In this document: one piece after another, positions 13,190-26,400 of the stretch
Numbering within the stretch: the stretch's first letter is position 1
Layout of the letters: every line of letters starts with the position of its first letter
NCBI RefSeq assembly: GCF_021130785.1
Contig: NC_060207.1
Location: forward strand, 8,026,501-8,090,500
Length of the DNA stretch: 64,000 bases
Direction: 5' to 3'
Origin: Homalodisca vitripennis
Lineage: Eukaryota; Arthropoda; Insecta; Hemiptera; Cicadellidae
Notes under the pieces: model-generated
Database searches by the model: none
The model's input: the letters and a program-made list of their open reading frames with translations, nothing else
Told to the model about the DNA's origin: nothing
Translations under genes and position numbers: made by a program

Positions 13190-14680
13190 TTGTAGCTAAA
13201 TCGCTGGATTTGGCAGTATTGGGTGGGATATATGGACAACTAGCGGACCCGGCGCGCTTCGCTGCGCATTTCAATAAGTTTCCCGCGGCTTCGCACGCAA
13301 TTTCCCGTTGAAAACAGTACACTATATTCACTTATTCATTTTCTATCACATTCTAAACATTGCTGAGATAATTGATAGTCGTTCCTTCGTGAGCTTCTTG
13401 GGCGCATTATGAAGGTATGTACCACATTCCTGATACTTCTGTCAAAAAAAAAACAACTAAGGTTGATTTTATAACATTCTTTATATTTGTAGCCAACGTA
13501 AGATAGTAATTATGATATCTGCATTGCTCTTCTGATCAAGCATGAGCATGGTTTATATTAAATAAATATTGCAGTTAAAGGTGAATTTTTACGTCAAATT
13601 TGAATTGTATTATCTGGATAGTAAAGTCTATGTTTAACAGTGATTGCAGAAACAGTTTAAACAAAATTTGTCGTTTCTCTTAAGCTTACTCTATGCTTTA
13701 AAACTATAAGTGTAGTAATTAAATTATATATAAATATATTTTTTGTCGCATTATACATGTTTACAAAGAACAGCTGATTAAAAATTTGAAAAGACTCTTT
13801 CACTTAATAACATATGTTTGCTGCAATGCATTTATTACGGGTATTTCTGTAACCAGTGGGGCGGAATCCTGAATCGGGAAAGGGATAAAAAGTATCCTAT
13901 AACCTTCTACAGATCAAGACGAACAAATTAAAAAAAAAATTAGGCGAATCCGTCCAGCCGTTTGTGAGTGATGGTGTTACACACGAACAGTTTCATTTTT
14001 ATATAATAGACTAGCTGTTTCCCGCGGCTTCGCACGCGTCTCTTAAGCTTTGCCCGTATATTTCTTTGCCTTCAAATAGTGTTTGGATATTTTAATATAC
14101 GTAACTACTGTGTTGTAATTGCAGTTTATAATGTGCAGGCGCTTTGATAACTTTTATATCTTGCAGTACAGCCTGGTGGTTAGTTACATCAATGGGCATT
14201 GCGTATAAACCTTCTACATAGAAAAATACAAATTTTCATAGTGATCGGTCCAATAGTTTCTGAGTCTATAAAGGACAAACACACAAACATTCATTTTTAT
14301 ATATTATGATTGCAGAAACAGTTTAAACAAAATTTGTCGTTTCTCTTAAGCTTACTCTATGCTTTAAAACTATAAGTGTAAAGAAATTTATATATAAATA
14401 TATTTTTTGTCGCATTATATATGTTTACAAAGAACAGCTGATTAAAAATTTGAAAAGACTCTTTCACTTAATAACATATGTTTGCTGCAATGCATTTCTT
14501 ACGGGTATTTCTGTAACCAGTGGGGCGGAATCCTGAATCGGGAAAGGGATAAAAAGTATCCTATAACCTTCTACAGATCAAGACGAACAAATTTAAAAAA
14601 AAATTAGGCGAATCCGTCCAGCCGTTTGTGAGTGATGCTGTTACACACGAACAGTTTCATTTTTATATATATAGATAACG
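13190..14680. repeat. Interspersed repeats with a ~365-bp direct duplication
   Basis: Two near-identical segments start at about 13640 and 14307 with TGATTGCAGAAACAGTTTAA and end near 14010 and 14675 with ACACGAACAGTTTCATTTTT and a short TA tract. Between and before them are CCCGCGGCTTCGCACGC motifs, common at the ends of insect interspersed repeats. The TA-rich tails suggest LINE or SINE 3' ends, but no coding part is left. A related tail occurs near 44480-44560. Confidence 0.6.
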
Positions 14681-15267
14681 ATTTAACATATGTTACATTC
14701 AGTAGTAGCATTTTAAGATGGAAATTTTAGTTGTCATACATCAAAACTAGAATTAATATCACTATAGTACAATTTTCATATTAGTGTTTCAATTGAAATA
14801 TTGTCGAATTGGTTTCATAACTGTTTGATTGTTGTTGGTTAAGGATTATTAATTGGTTAGGAACATAGTTCGTCATTTTATGATTCAGTTTTAATGATAT
14901 TTTTGTGAACTTTTGTAGTTTTATATTGTTTTTTTCTGAAACTTTTAAAATGCATAAATGATGTAAAGCGTAAAAAATAACATTTTCTCTTAGTTTAAAT
15001 GTGATTTCTAATTCACGGACTACACTCGGGGTTGTTTTGCGGTAGGAAGTTATGGTTTGTAAGCTATGAAATAGTTACGTACTGTTGCTTTCAGTTTCCA
15101 GGTGAACGATTAAAGTTAGTTTATGTAAAGTAAGAACGCAAGTGAGCTAGTGCCAGTTCGGTATATTTATCTGTTGTGTCACGATTTGTGAAGTATCTGT
15201 TTGATTTGCGGTAGGAAGTTATCAGCAATCGACTTCCTTATCAGCTCTGTGTACATTCTGGTTATTC
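14681..15267. other. Unique-looking AT-rich sequence
   Basis: Nothing recognised. The short phrase TGCGGTAGGAAGTTAT occurs twice (near 15038 and 15207), a minor local duplication. Confidence 0.5.
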
Positions 15268-15697
15268 AACATCCAAACAAACTCCGCCAAGTAAAACTGT
15301 ACCTGTAGGTCCAATTATTTATACAGCCAACCACGACTACCGGAAATGGATTTTATTTTCCATCTTATTCACAACATCCAAACAAACTCCGCCAAGTAAA
15401 ACTGTACCTGTAGGTCCAATTATTCATACAGCCAACTACGACTACCGGAAATGGATTTTATTTTCCTTCTTATTCACAACATCCAAACAAACTCCGCCAA
15501 GTAAAACTGTCCTGTAGGTCCAATTATTCATACAGCCAAACACGACTACCGGGAATGGATTTTATTTTCCATCTTATTCACAACATCCAAACAAACTCCG
15601 GCAAGTAAAACTGTACCTGTAGGTCCAATTATTTATACAGCCAACCACGACTACCGGAAATGGATTTTATTTTCCTTCTTATTCACAACATCCAAAG
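15268..15697. repeat. Minisatellite, 105-bp unit, about 4 copies
   Basis: AACATCCAAACAAACTCC recurs at 15268, 15373, 15478 and 15582, with a partial start at 15687, giving a period of 104-105 bp. Copies differ by a few substitutions and small indels. Confidence 0.93.
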
Positions 15698-16600
15698 AAG
15701 TGAACAGTTATTTCGTATATGGCTATATATGAGTGACATGTTTAGAATATTAGGGGGAAATATAACTATAAAGTGTCGCAATATTTTATTGTTTGTTTAC
15801 TTTCTATGTAATCACATTGTTTTTATTTATTAGTATTCGACTTGTCCCTTGCATTTTAGTTCGTTTAATTAAAACAAATGCGCTACTGTACTGTGTGTAC
15901 TTTGCTACCTGCACTAAATTTCCATATTTCGGCCTGCTTACAACAAACACTACAATGGTCATGTTTGTTTCTTATTATCTAGGTTATTCACTATTGTATT
16001 ATTATCATGAGGGTAAAACGTAGATTGGTTTGAAATGAGATTAATTAATGAAATTAATTTTAAAATCATTACAAATTATTTAAGTATGACACAAATTGAC
16101 ATCATATACATAAAAAAATTAACACAGCAGTCCTTAACTACTTAATAAGAGATTATAAAGGTCAAAGTGAAGTTATGTGTCAGCTAATTATATAATTTCT
16201 GTACTGTATTCATAAATTTATGAAACCAGCGGAATTTATTTATTTATATAATCAATTATCAAGTATTTAATTTTCATTTACAGCTCAAATTCTTTTTGTT
16301 TTCAGATATAATTTTATCTAGTCTTATGTTTATATGATTTTGTTAAGTATTGTATTTTATTGTATACTGTTATATTCACAGTAATTGATATATTATTAAC
16401 GCAAAATATTGCCCTTGTTATAGGAGTTTGGAAACTAATTACTGTAATGGATTAATATAAATGTAATTCATTGCATGAAAAAAATAGTAAATAATTTAAT
16501 ACTTGTGAGATGGTTATCTTTTAGAATTTAGTTTTAACCTCTACATGAAAATTATTCAAGTAAAACATATGTTTTATACGATGTAGTAGGAGAACTCGAC
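15698..16600. other. AT-rich non-coding stretch
   Basis: No gene or repeat unit seen. A hydrophobic open frame at 15793-16023 has no recognisable family and is probably chance. Confidence 0.5.
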
Positions 16601-17256
16601 ACCACGATATTCCCGTCCACTGTTGAGAGAAAAGATTTAACCAAAATACAAAATCACTGCCGTTAGTAAGGTTGGCTCATGTCACAATATTCCCGTCCAC
16701 TGGTGAGAGAGAAGGTTTAACCAAAATACAAAATCACTGCCGCTAGTAAGGTTGGCTCGTGTCACAATATTCCCGTCCACTGGTGATAGAGAAGGTTTAA
16801 CCAAAATACAAAATCACTGCCGTTAGTAAGGTTGGCTCATGTCACAATATTCCCGTCCACTGGTGAGAGAGAAGGTTTAACCAAAATACAAAATCACTGC
16901 CGTTAGTAAGGTTGGCTCATGTCACAATATTCCCGTCCACTGGTGAGAGAGAAGGTTTAACCAAAATACAAAATCACTGCCGTTAGTAAGGTTGGCTCAT
17001 GTCACAATATTCCCGTCCACTGGTGAGAGAGAAGGTTTAACCAAAATACAAAATCACTGCCGCTAGTAAGGTTGGCTCGTGTCACAATATTCCCGTCCAC
17101 TGGTGATAGAGAAGGTTTAACCAAAATACAAAATCACTGCCGTTAGTAAGGTTGGCTCGTGTCACGATATTCCTGTCCACTGGTGAGAGAGAAGGTTTAA
17201 CCAAAATACAAAATCATTTCCGTTAGTAAGGTTGTCCCGTGTCACGATATTCCGTG
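16601..17256. repeat. Minisatellite, exact 80-bp unit, about 8 copies
   Basis: The unit starts (A/GT)CACAATATTCCCGTCC and repeats every 80 bases at 16601, 16681, 16761, 16841, 16921, 17001, 17081 and 17161, with a truncated ninth start near 17241. Spacing is invariant. Only a few point variants (GCCGTTAG or GCCGCTAG; GCTCAT or GCTCGT) distinguish copies, which suggests recent amplification. Confidence 0.96.
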
Positions 17257-17558
17257 GATAATTAGTCATTATTTGCCCTAGGGCTTCATGACTCTTGCTG
17301 CAGAGTACGCTGTTAGGGTCTGAAAAAGAAAGTGTCCGAGCTGGTAACATATTAATTAGAAAGTTCCTAATGTAACTGTCCGAAAACCAATGGAGCGTCA
17401 ATACATAACTGCATATGTCTAAGAATGTGGGTCCCCTGTAGTTTTTAGGGTATTTAATTATTTATTATTAAATATATTATAATTATTTTTAAGTATTTAA
17501 TTAAGTCATTTAAGTTGCAAGCTTAATATGATAATTACATGAAACTAATTAACATTAA

Positions 17559-17559
<1 letters not shown>

Positions 17560-17615
<56 letters not shown>

Positions 17616-17622
17616 CGTAATA
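17560..17622. repeat. TA dinucleotide microsatellite
   Basis: A run of alternating T and A of about 50 bases, slightly interrupted. The surrounding 17257-17896 is AT-rich with no gene seen. Confidence 0.9.
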
Positions 17623-17896
17623 CATATATTACGGAACAATTTGTTATAAATGTAAAGAATTGGTATCATTAAAAACTAGACAAGTTTATAAATTTGTTGT
17701 AGAAATCGTGTTATTGTTTAGCAAATTTTACGTTAAAATAATATCTGACTTATTGGAACTATTCTTCTCACCAATAGTTGATAATTATTCTGCTCTTGAA
17801 AATACTGCCTCATAAATTAATTCGGTAGTCAAGTACTCAATTGTAATATATAATTGGCGTGACAAAAGATCGTAAAGTACATCGTTATTACGTTGA

Positions 17897-18580
17897 CAAT
17901 TGACAGACTATATGCAGTGCTTATCGTAGCTAACACAGTGATATTAGTGTAGGTGTACAGTTTGTGGCCGAACTGGACTAACAATTGACAGACTATATGC
18001 AGTGCTTATCGTAGCTAACACAGTGATATTAGTGTAGGTGTACAGTTTGTGGCCGAACTGGACTAACAATAATGACAGACTATATGCAATGCTTATCGTA
18101 GCTAACACAGTGATATTAGTGTAGGTGTACAGTTTGTGGCCGAACTGGACTAACAATTGACAGACTATATGCAATGCTTATCGTAGCTAACACAGTGATA
18201 TTAGTGTAGGTGTACAGTTTGTGGCCGAACTGGACTAACAATTGACAGACTATATGCAATGCTTATCGTAGCTAACACAGTGATATTAGTGTAGGTGTAC
18301 AGTTTGTGGCCGAACTGGACTAACAATAATGACAGACTATATGCAATGCTTATCGTAGCTAACACAGTGATATTAGTGTAGGTGTACAGTTTGTGGCCGA
18401 ACTGGACTAACAATTGACAGACTATATGCAATGCTTATCGTAGCTAACACAGTGATATTAGTGTAGGTGTACAGTTTGTGGCCGAACTGGACTAACAATT
18501 GACAGACTATATGCAATGCTTATCGTAGCTAACACAGTGATATTAGTGTAGGTGTACAGTTTGTAGCCGAACTGGACTAA
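17897..18580. repeat. Minisatellite, ~85-bp unit, 8 copies
   Basis: Copies begin CAATTGACAGACTATATG and end GCCGAACTGGACTAA. Most units are 85 bp, but about every third is 87 bp (CAATAATGACAG), so a 257-bp three-unit period is overlaid (85+85+87). Open frames here only reflect the repeat. Confidence 0.95.
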
Positions 18581-19319
18581 CAGTTGCTCACTCAGCTGAA
18601 GCGATCAGGGTGAAGTATATGCGTGTGTAAGTATTAGGTTTCATTGATTATTATTCATCTATGAAATGGTAAGTTTAAGATAATATTACTAATCTATCAA
18701 ATAGTAAGTTTAAGGCAAAAAATCGCAATTGAAATTAACTATGCTCAGAAAACAATCTACTTACATTAGAGCAGGTTAAGGCTAAACGTGCCAGCCACCT
18801 CAAAGAGCAGCACCAAGATAAAGCAAATTTTGAAAACTGTGTGTAAACTAGCTGATACCGAGCGAATAAAAGACTGTGATCGAACTATTCAACAGATTTG
18901 AAAGTAGAAATTTCAAAATTCATAAGAAGTTATTGTCTACCAAATGACCATCTGCATATTTTCAGTTTCTAATATATTTTAGATAAAAATGATGTTCAAT
19001 TATTTTGTTACCCTATTATACATAATATAATTTTTCTGCCTGTTTACCTCAAATTCTATGACTGTCTGCTTACAAATCCCGTTATCAAAATTAAACTCAG
19101 TTGAAAATTAAAGGAAAAAGAAACTTGACCACAGAAGTGCTGCCATCCGTCGGATAAATTTCTTAACATTTTCGAGTATGTTTAGTCTCAAACTTAAGAG
19201 ACATTGTTCCTGCAGAAGGGCATCTAGAATGGCTACATTTACCAAATCTGAACTTTTAAAATAATAGTAATTCTGGCTTGATAATCTCCTCCTTTCTATC
19301 TCATTCTGCTAATCCACAA
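18581..19319. other. Non-coding sequence
   Basis: AT-rich; no coding segment, RNA gene or repeat unit recognised. Confidence 0.5.
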
Positions 19320-19490
19320 GGGTATTATTCTCTCCGTGTTAGAATAAGGGAGAAATCGGTACAGTACACTATCGGTTGATACTGCTGAGAAAAAGTATTT
19401 CTGACAGAGACAGGATTTGAACCTGCGCTATATAAAACTGAGATGCTAAATCCGACGGACAACTACGGCAACTGTCTCTCCCAATTCAAA
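19320..19490 (-). mobile_element. tRNA-derived SINE (minus strand)
   Basis: On the minus strand a tRNA-like head carries the B box GGTTCAAATCC (plus-strand complement at 19413-19423) after a degraded A-box half. The body then ends in a GTACTGTACCGATTT segment like the one in the SINE near 48600. It contains no intact tRNA cloverleaf, so it is a SINE and not a tRNA gene. Confidence 0.65.
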
Positions 19491-20290
19491 ACAATATTAA
19501 TTTATTATAGTTTCGTTAGCTACCCGCAAACTCCGCCTTTCTTTATACATATACTATATCGGCTATATACGAGTTTGTAATATTTGACAGATATTCTCAG
19601 ATATTTGTGATCAAACCCTCTAGAATTTTATTTTTTTACACGATGGTCTTTATCTTGGTGGTGCTTTTCGTTTGTGATCAGTGTCAGACCAATCGGGAAC
19701 TGATTAAGTACTTGTATTTTTGTTGAAAATGTCATAGAATGTTTTTATTGGTGTGCATTAATATTTTAGTGCTTAAATTATCGTCGACAAAGTTAAATTT
19801 TACGAACGTAATTTAACTATTTATAGACCTTGGAGCACTGACCGGCTAGGTCCGATCAGACTTTGTTATACAACGTATATTTATTTTATGCATCTTTAGT
19901 ATAATTATTATATAGTTTAATAGTATTATTATTAGTATTATTCGTAATGTATTATTAGTTCTTATATAAAGCGTGTATTATAAAAGACAACATCTTATAA
20001 ATCATACAGAAGTTGGGATTAATAGACTTAAATGTTTTATTGTTTTTAGTTTTTGTAAAAATGTTTATATAAAATTTTTAAATAAAAATAATTTACTGAA
20101 GTGTGGTCTGATTACATTTTTCTGTCCTACTTCTTAAGAACAATTCTCTGTAACTATTTTTAAATGTTATATAGATAAGCGATTGTATAACTTTTAATGA
20201 TTTATTTTTACCATTACGTATTTTGATATTTAATGAGTATTTTTTGGAGATTTGTATACAATTTGTACTTATTAGCAAATCACTTTCCAG
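19491..20290. other. CPT1: Sequence upstream of the first CPT1 coding exon
   Basis: Presumed intronic. It ends in a 3' splice site (CACTTTCCAG, 20281-20290) next to the first coding exon. No other feature is recognised. Confidence 0.5.
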
Positions 20291-20449
20291 GATATTGAGT
20301 AATCAACCATGGCTGAAGCACACTCAGCTGTTGCGTTCTCCTTCTCGATTACTCACGAGGGCTGGGACGTGAACGTAGATCGCGAGGTTCTACACTTGGT
20401 CTGGGCCTCGGGAGTTCGGTCGTGGAAGAAGAGACTTGCCAGGTTCAAG
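20291..20449 (+). CDS. CPT1: CPT1 exon 1 of the coding part
   Basis: The 3' splice site ends at 20290 and the ATG is at 20309, so 18 bases of 5' untranslated sequence lie in this exon; coding is 20309-20449. The 47 codons start [20 protein letters not shown] and match the CPT1 N-terminus, which takes part in malonyl-CoA sensing. It ends AAG before GTCAGT, phase 0. Confidence 0.92.
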
Positions 20450-23400
20450 GTCAGTTGAAATCGGTTCTACTACGGTTCACCACCAACGATAACCTTATTA
20501 TTGGATTTATTATCTGCATCATTGAAATACTACTAATTGGTGTTAATGACTGACATTTGGTTTTTATATATTTTTTATTTAACTCCCTCCTTTTTATTTC
20601 GTAATAAGTTTCGTTTAAATGTATGTAACACTTATCTTTTTACTAATTTCCTTGTCAAAAAATAAAGTTCATTAGTTTATCTTCAGGTAAACTCTGTTTA
20701 CACAATTAGACAACAAATTATAAATTATGTAAAATATTTACTGCTCTAGCTTGACTTTCATATCGTATTTACTTTTTTATATGAAAAAATCTTTGTTTAC
20801 AATAGGGAGTAGTATTTCTTATCACACGCAATACAAGATTGTAATTGTTAGTTTGTTACATGTTTAGCATAGCATTCATTGTATAAGAGAATTGTTGAAG
20901 ATGTGTATCACACAGGGGTTCTATCTAGCTGAAAATAATAAACCTTGAGGCTATTAAGAATATCCAATGCAACTAAGAGGTTTAGACCAGTTTGTCAGAA
21001 CTAGTTGAAAGTTGGTCCATTTAAGTTACCATCTAAGTTACCATCGGAATATAGTGGGGTCTATTACTTGTCCATTGTAAATATCACATCAAGTATTTAA
21101 TGTCTTGTACATTCTGATGGTTGACATCCATCATCCAGTGAGGTTTCTGAATACACCAGTACTGCATATTAAGGGTTAATAATTGGCTATGACTTGTAAG
21201 GTCCTTGCATCTTAGATACTTTGATGAAAATTACGATCTTCTGCAAGCTTATTTTATATTTCTGGTCCCCAGCGAAAAATTCATCTTGATATATCTTGGT
21301 GAATTGAAATATGGTATGGATGAAATGTATGTTTATTAAGAACTCTCCACATGAAACCATGGTTCATTCCAAGTCTAGGACAAATCTTCTGGTAGAGTTG
21401 ATATCAACCGCTGCTTCAAGATGAGCTGTGTCTGACAACCAAATGTTGGGTGTTTACTTTGGTTGTACTTCACCAATAAAGGCCTACTGTTATATGGTTA
21501 TACAAGTCATACTTCTCATTTTGTAAAGGGTATAATAAAGTTCTTCATACATCAAATAACAAACAAATAAAATTAGCTCAAGTCATTATGAAAGATAGAC
21601 TACTCAATCCATAAATAAAAAAGTCACGATTAGTTATATTTAGGTTTATTGTTGCAGTATTTGAATAACTAATTTAATATAAATTAAACTGGTTTCAATA
21701 AAACAAATGACTTCTTTTCTTAGAGGTGGTGTGTAAACAACTTGGGTTTTTATGTATTTATTGTGGTATACACCATGTAATCAGAGCGTACTCATACTCA
21801 GCTTTGGTGGACCCCAGAAAAGATATTCAACTGGGCCCGTGATATCCACCATGTCCCACCACCGTGCCCCCATCACACCACTGGATATTATTTTTAAACA
21901 AGGGGTTGATTTTGTTGAGGTAATCGTTTAGTTCACCATTCTAGCATAGCATGTTCATTTACTTTCAAATGGAAATACTTTATAAAACACTTGTTTCATT
22001 GTATTGTAAATTGTTGACGTATGTGAAAAGAAATCATAGTTGAGCACTCAGACCGTGTATTCTAGATGGGAGTAGATCTAGAATAGATAGATACTAGATT
22101 CTTATAGTTTAAGCATAATGTCAAAATCTCTGATTCTTAATAGCTTTTGACATTTATAAACAGCTGTTCGATTTGATAATCCAAAGCTAATCTTTCTTTG
22201 GCTGTTGCTCAATAGACTTTCCTCCTGCCAAGCCGTGTGTTATGAAATATTCACCTATAAAGGCATTCTAATTTAATTCAAGCAAATTTTTTAGAGCATC
22301 AGAATTTTACTGAAAATTATGAAAACAATATAAAAGTCCGTCCGGCTCAGTCAGAAGAAGTAGGTAGTTTATGTTACAGATAAAATATTGTTAATTTATT
22401 ATCATGAGATTTACATGTTATTCAGTATATTGAAAACTATTAGAGGTACAAATAAAGTTTATAACGAAAATGTTAGTAAAACGTGCAAGCATTCCAGAAC
22501 ACTGTTTATTTTCTGTAAGTCCATAAATAACGGAGTTGTCAGTTTTTTTTTCGAAGCTTAAACAGCCATCTTATTGAAACAAAATTGTGTACCACAGTGG
22601 CCAATGAGCTTAGCCGGTCAATTTTTGTACTGAGTTTCAACTTGATTAAGTATTCCTATCACGAGTTAATAGTGATACCAAAGTTCTTATGGGATTTCCA
22701 TGTAATCAATATCTCAAAAACCGTTAAAGATACCTAATATTACTTTTGACAAAATTTTAGTTCATCTTATTAGCATTCCAGAACACATTGTTTTTCTCCA
22801 GATCCTTAAAGACAGAGCTATGAATTGTTTTCAGTTTTAAAGCTGCTATATTTAAACGAATTGCAAACAAAACTGGCTAACGAACTTAACGTAGAAAACA
22901 ATTTTGAACTGGGGTGTCTTGGGCTCTGGTGAAGTTATATAGAAATTTTCCTTAAGTGTTACCATACGGCCTGCTATCAATAGGCTAATTTTGTATTCAA
23001 AATCTACCTAAAACTCCATTTTGCAGACAGTAGTATTTTGTGATTATACTTTTCCAGCACTAGCTGCAGTTTTCTAAACTTATGATTGGTAATTGAAATT
23101 AAATTTTAGAGTAAAATTAAAAAGTTATTAACAGAAATATTTATTGTTTGGACTTGAACATTGGCGACTTCAAGTGAATGCACAATTAATATGAACTAGA
23201 AAAGTGCTGCAGCTATTTTTGAAAACTAGGCCACTCATAAGGTATTAAATTAGAATCAATGAGGCCTAATGAGCAACAAGCATCAAGCAGCACAGGATAT
23301 GGAAGCAAAGGTCATTGAATGCACAATTAATATGAACTAGAAAAGTGCTGCAGCTATTTTTGAAAACTAGGCCACTCATAAGGTATTAAATTAGAATCAA

Positions 23401-26400
23401 TGAGGCCTAATGAGCAACAAGCATCAAGCAGCACAGGATATGGAAGCAAAGGTCATTGAATGCACAATTAATATGAACTAGAAAAGTGCTGCAGCTATTT
23501 TTGAAAACTAGGCCACTCATAAGGTATTAAATTAGAATCAATGAGGCCTAATGAGCAACAAGCATCAAGCAGCACAGGATATGGAAGCAAAGGTCATTGA
23601 ATGAATTTACATGTTAATTTTATCAGAAAGTGGATCATAGTCTGCCGCAAGGTACTGTTAGGAAACAAACTGACCAAAACTGCAGTTACAATTATTTGTG
23701 AATTTTTTTTATAGCTGATTAATTTTTTAAATTATGTATTTCTTTATAAGTAAACACAAATTGTTTAAGAGCAGTGTTTTACGTTCTGGCTTTCTTTGGA
23801 AATTTCATCTGCAATTCCGGGTATGTCACACAGAATGTTCAAACAACTTACGGTATTATTTTAGTATTACTTAGGCCCTCTAAGAATTAATATAGCCATT
23901 GCATGGCACATTTGATATACTGTAATATCGTTTTCTAAGTATTTCATTTATGTAATTAAAACAATTTTAACACTATGTTTTATTCGTGAGAATTAAAAAA
24001 AAATTGGTTCAAAGGAATTTGTGTAACCGTTCCGTTACAATCTAATCTTAAAAAATCATTGAATTTGCCTGCTGATAAATGAAAGAAATTGGTTCATATA
24101 GTCAACACTATCAATAATTCTTTCTAAGACATTAATAGAAGTAAAGTTTTAAAACAGTAATGAAAAGATTGTTTTAAATTAATTGTTAGTTTACCTACAT
24201 TCTGTGAGCATAATTATTAAAGATATTGTATATTTTAGTGTGTATGGTTGTTTGTTTGTTTCAGAATAACATAAAAAATGGAGTTTTTCCTGCTCCACTA
24301 CAAAGTTTGTGGGCAACAGTGGCACTCATCACCAGCCTGCACTTTGCTGGAATAAAACTTCCTTTTTTCGATTTTATTCTTTCAATATTACCCGAGTAAG
24401 TCCATCAAGCTAATTTTATTTAACAATTTAAAATACTGATAGAACCATTTCAAGATACTCCAATGTTGTTAAAACTTCTTTAAATGTATTTTCTTAAAAT
24501 AGACAATTATAGAATTGATACAATTTTTATTCATTAAAGTACATTATGTATAAGAATGGTGTCAAGTTCTTTATTAAATGTCTGTTTTTAAGAAAGAATA
24601 GGACATTACATAGGTATATGTCATAGGTAACATAACATGATTATCTTAATAAGTAAGTCCTCACTTAAAACTGTTATACAATTTTAAGTCGTATTTAACA
24701 ATCTAAATACATATGTTTTACATTATCATGTGCTAAAAACTCATCAATGGTATACAATGGATGTTCAATTAGGCAATTTTTAAAATGTTTTGTTTCCCTT
24801 TTAATTTGTATACAGTCCGGCAATTTAGTACAAAAATGTATTTCCCTGGTAGGTATGTTTCTTCTTAAAGAATTCTAAATTATCAAGAGCAATTGCAATA
24901 TTCTCCCTGTCTTGGGTATGATAATTGTGGAAGTTCCCCAGAAGTGTTGAATTCTGGTAAGAATGATTGACTATAAAATGTATTAACAGTCATTATTCTT
25001 TGTACCTTAAAATGATATCTGACAGATGCAGAGTAATCAGAATAATCTAAATTCAATGTAATTCTTGAATTCATCTATGCAAAATTAATATTCTCCCCAA
25101 ACTTTCCCTTGGTTGCTCCACATATGCTAATTCCAAATGAGAAGCAAAATGTATGAAGGTAAAATATATTGTGCATAAGGTAAGGTTTTTCTTGAATAAT
25201 TGTTGAATAATCTGTTCTGAGGTAATTTTTTTATGGAACATGTATGGTCAACATGTTTGTTTCATCTAATATTTTAACTTCACTTTCAGTCAAAACAATG
25301 AGGAGAGATTAAATTATTATATATCATTGTAAATTTCACAGCTATGAGGATGATATAAATATGTAAAACACATATTTGGTGAAAGTTTATTTTGGAAAAA
25401 CTTATTGAAATGGCTCAGAAATGTTTACCCTAATTGTGGATACATACATTTGTTGTAAAAATTATATTCCATTGATCTGACAGTCTATCTCAAAATTTGT
25501 GGTAATTAAAAAATAGTTTGTCCCCATTTTAATCTTTTTGTCATAAATTTGGAAACATTTTTAGATGATATTGTACATAATATTCTTATACTAATGAAAA
25601 TGTTTAACTAATGTATTAATGGTTTAAATGAAGATAGATGTATGTTTAACTAATGTATAAATTGTTTCAGAAACAATATGAACTACCAGATTATTACCTG
25701 CTTCATCCAGTCACTTCTCTTCTGGCTGTTTGTCATATACGTGTTTAGGTACACACTTAAGTTACTGCTCATGTACAAAGGTGAGTTTTATAACCGACTA
25801 AAATATTTCACTGTCACAATACAATGCAAACCACCAGCAATGCTTTTCATTTAGTTTTTGAGAGGTAAATAGTCTAAATTAAGAGTGAAACAGGATAATA
25901 ATAATCAGAAATGGCCTTTGGCAGTTATTTAAATTCATCAGTATTCATTGAAGGCCACACTTAAACTTGAAGGCCTATAATCCTAGTTGTTAGAGTGTAA
26001 GTGTTTAGTGCAAGTGTTCTTATTATTTTTGGCAGTAAATTATTACTGTATTATAGTTTTCAAATCATGCTGGTAAAAATAAAAAAATGGTAATGACCGC
26101 ATAGTTGACTGATAGTGACAGTGGAAGCAGGCTAGAAAACATCCCCACAATAATTTATTACATTTTTTTTCATGTTTTCTGAAATTGTATTTGAATTTCA
26201 ATCAGATTACAAACTGTAAGAAGAAAGAGGAAGGGAAAAATATGAAATATAAGAAGGTCAGAATACAAGAAGGCCAGAAGTTGACAAGGCCAAGGTCATT
26301 CGTACTGGTTATGGTATAATTTCCTGACAAATGACATGGTTGCAGCTATCAAAAGAGATTCAGCACTAGGCAAAATGTTCTATATAAGTATGTTTTTTTT

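Noticed and set aside
15793..16023. Hydrophobic 76-codon open frame
   Set aside because: AT-rich sequence gives hydrophobic codons by chance; no start context, splice sites or homology pattern.
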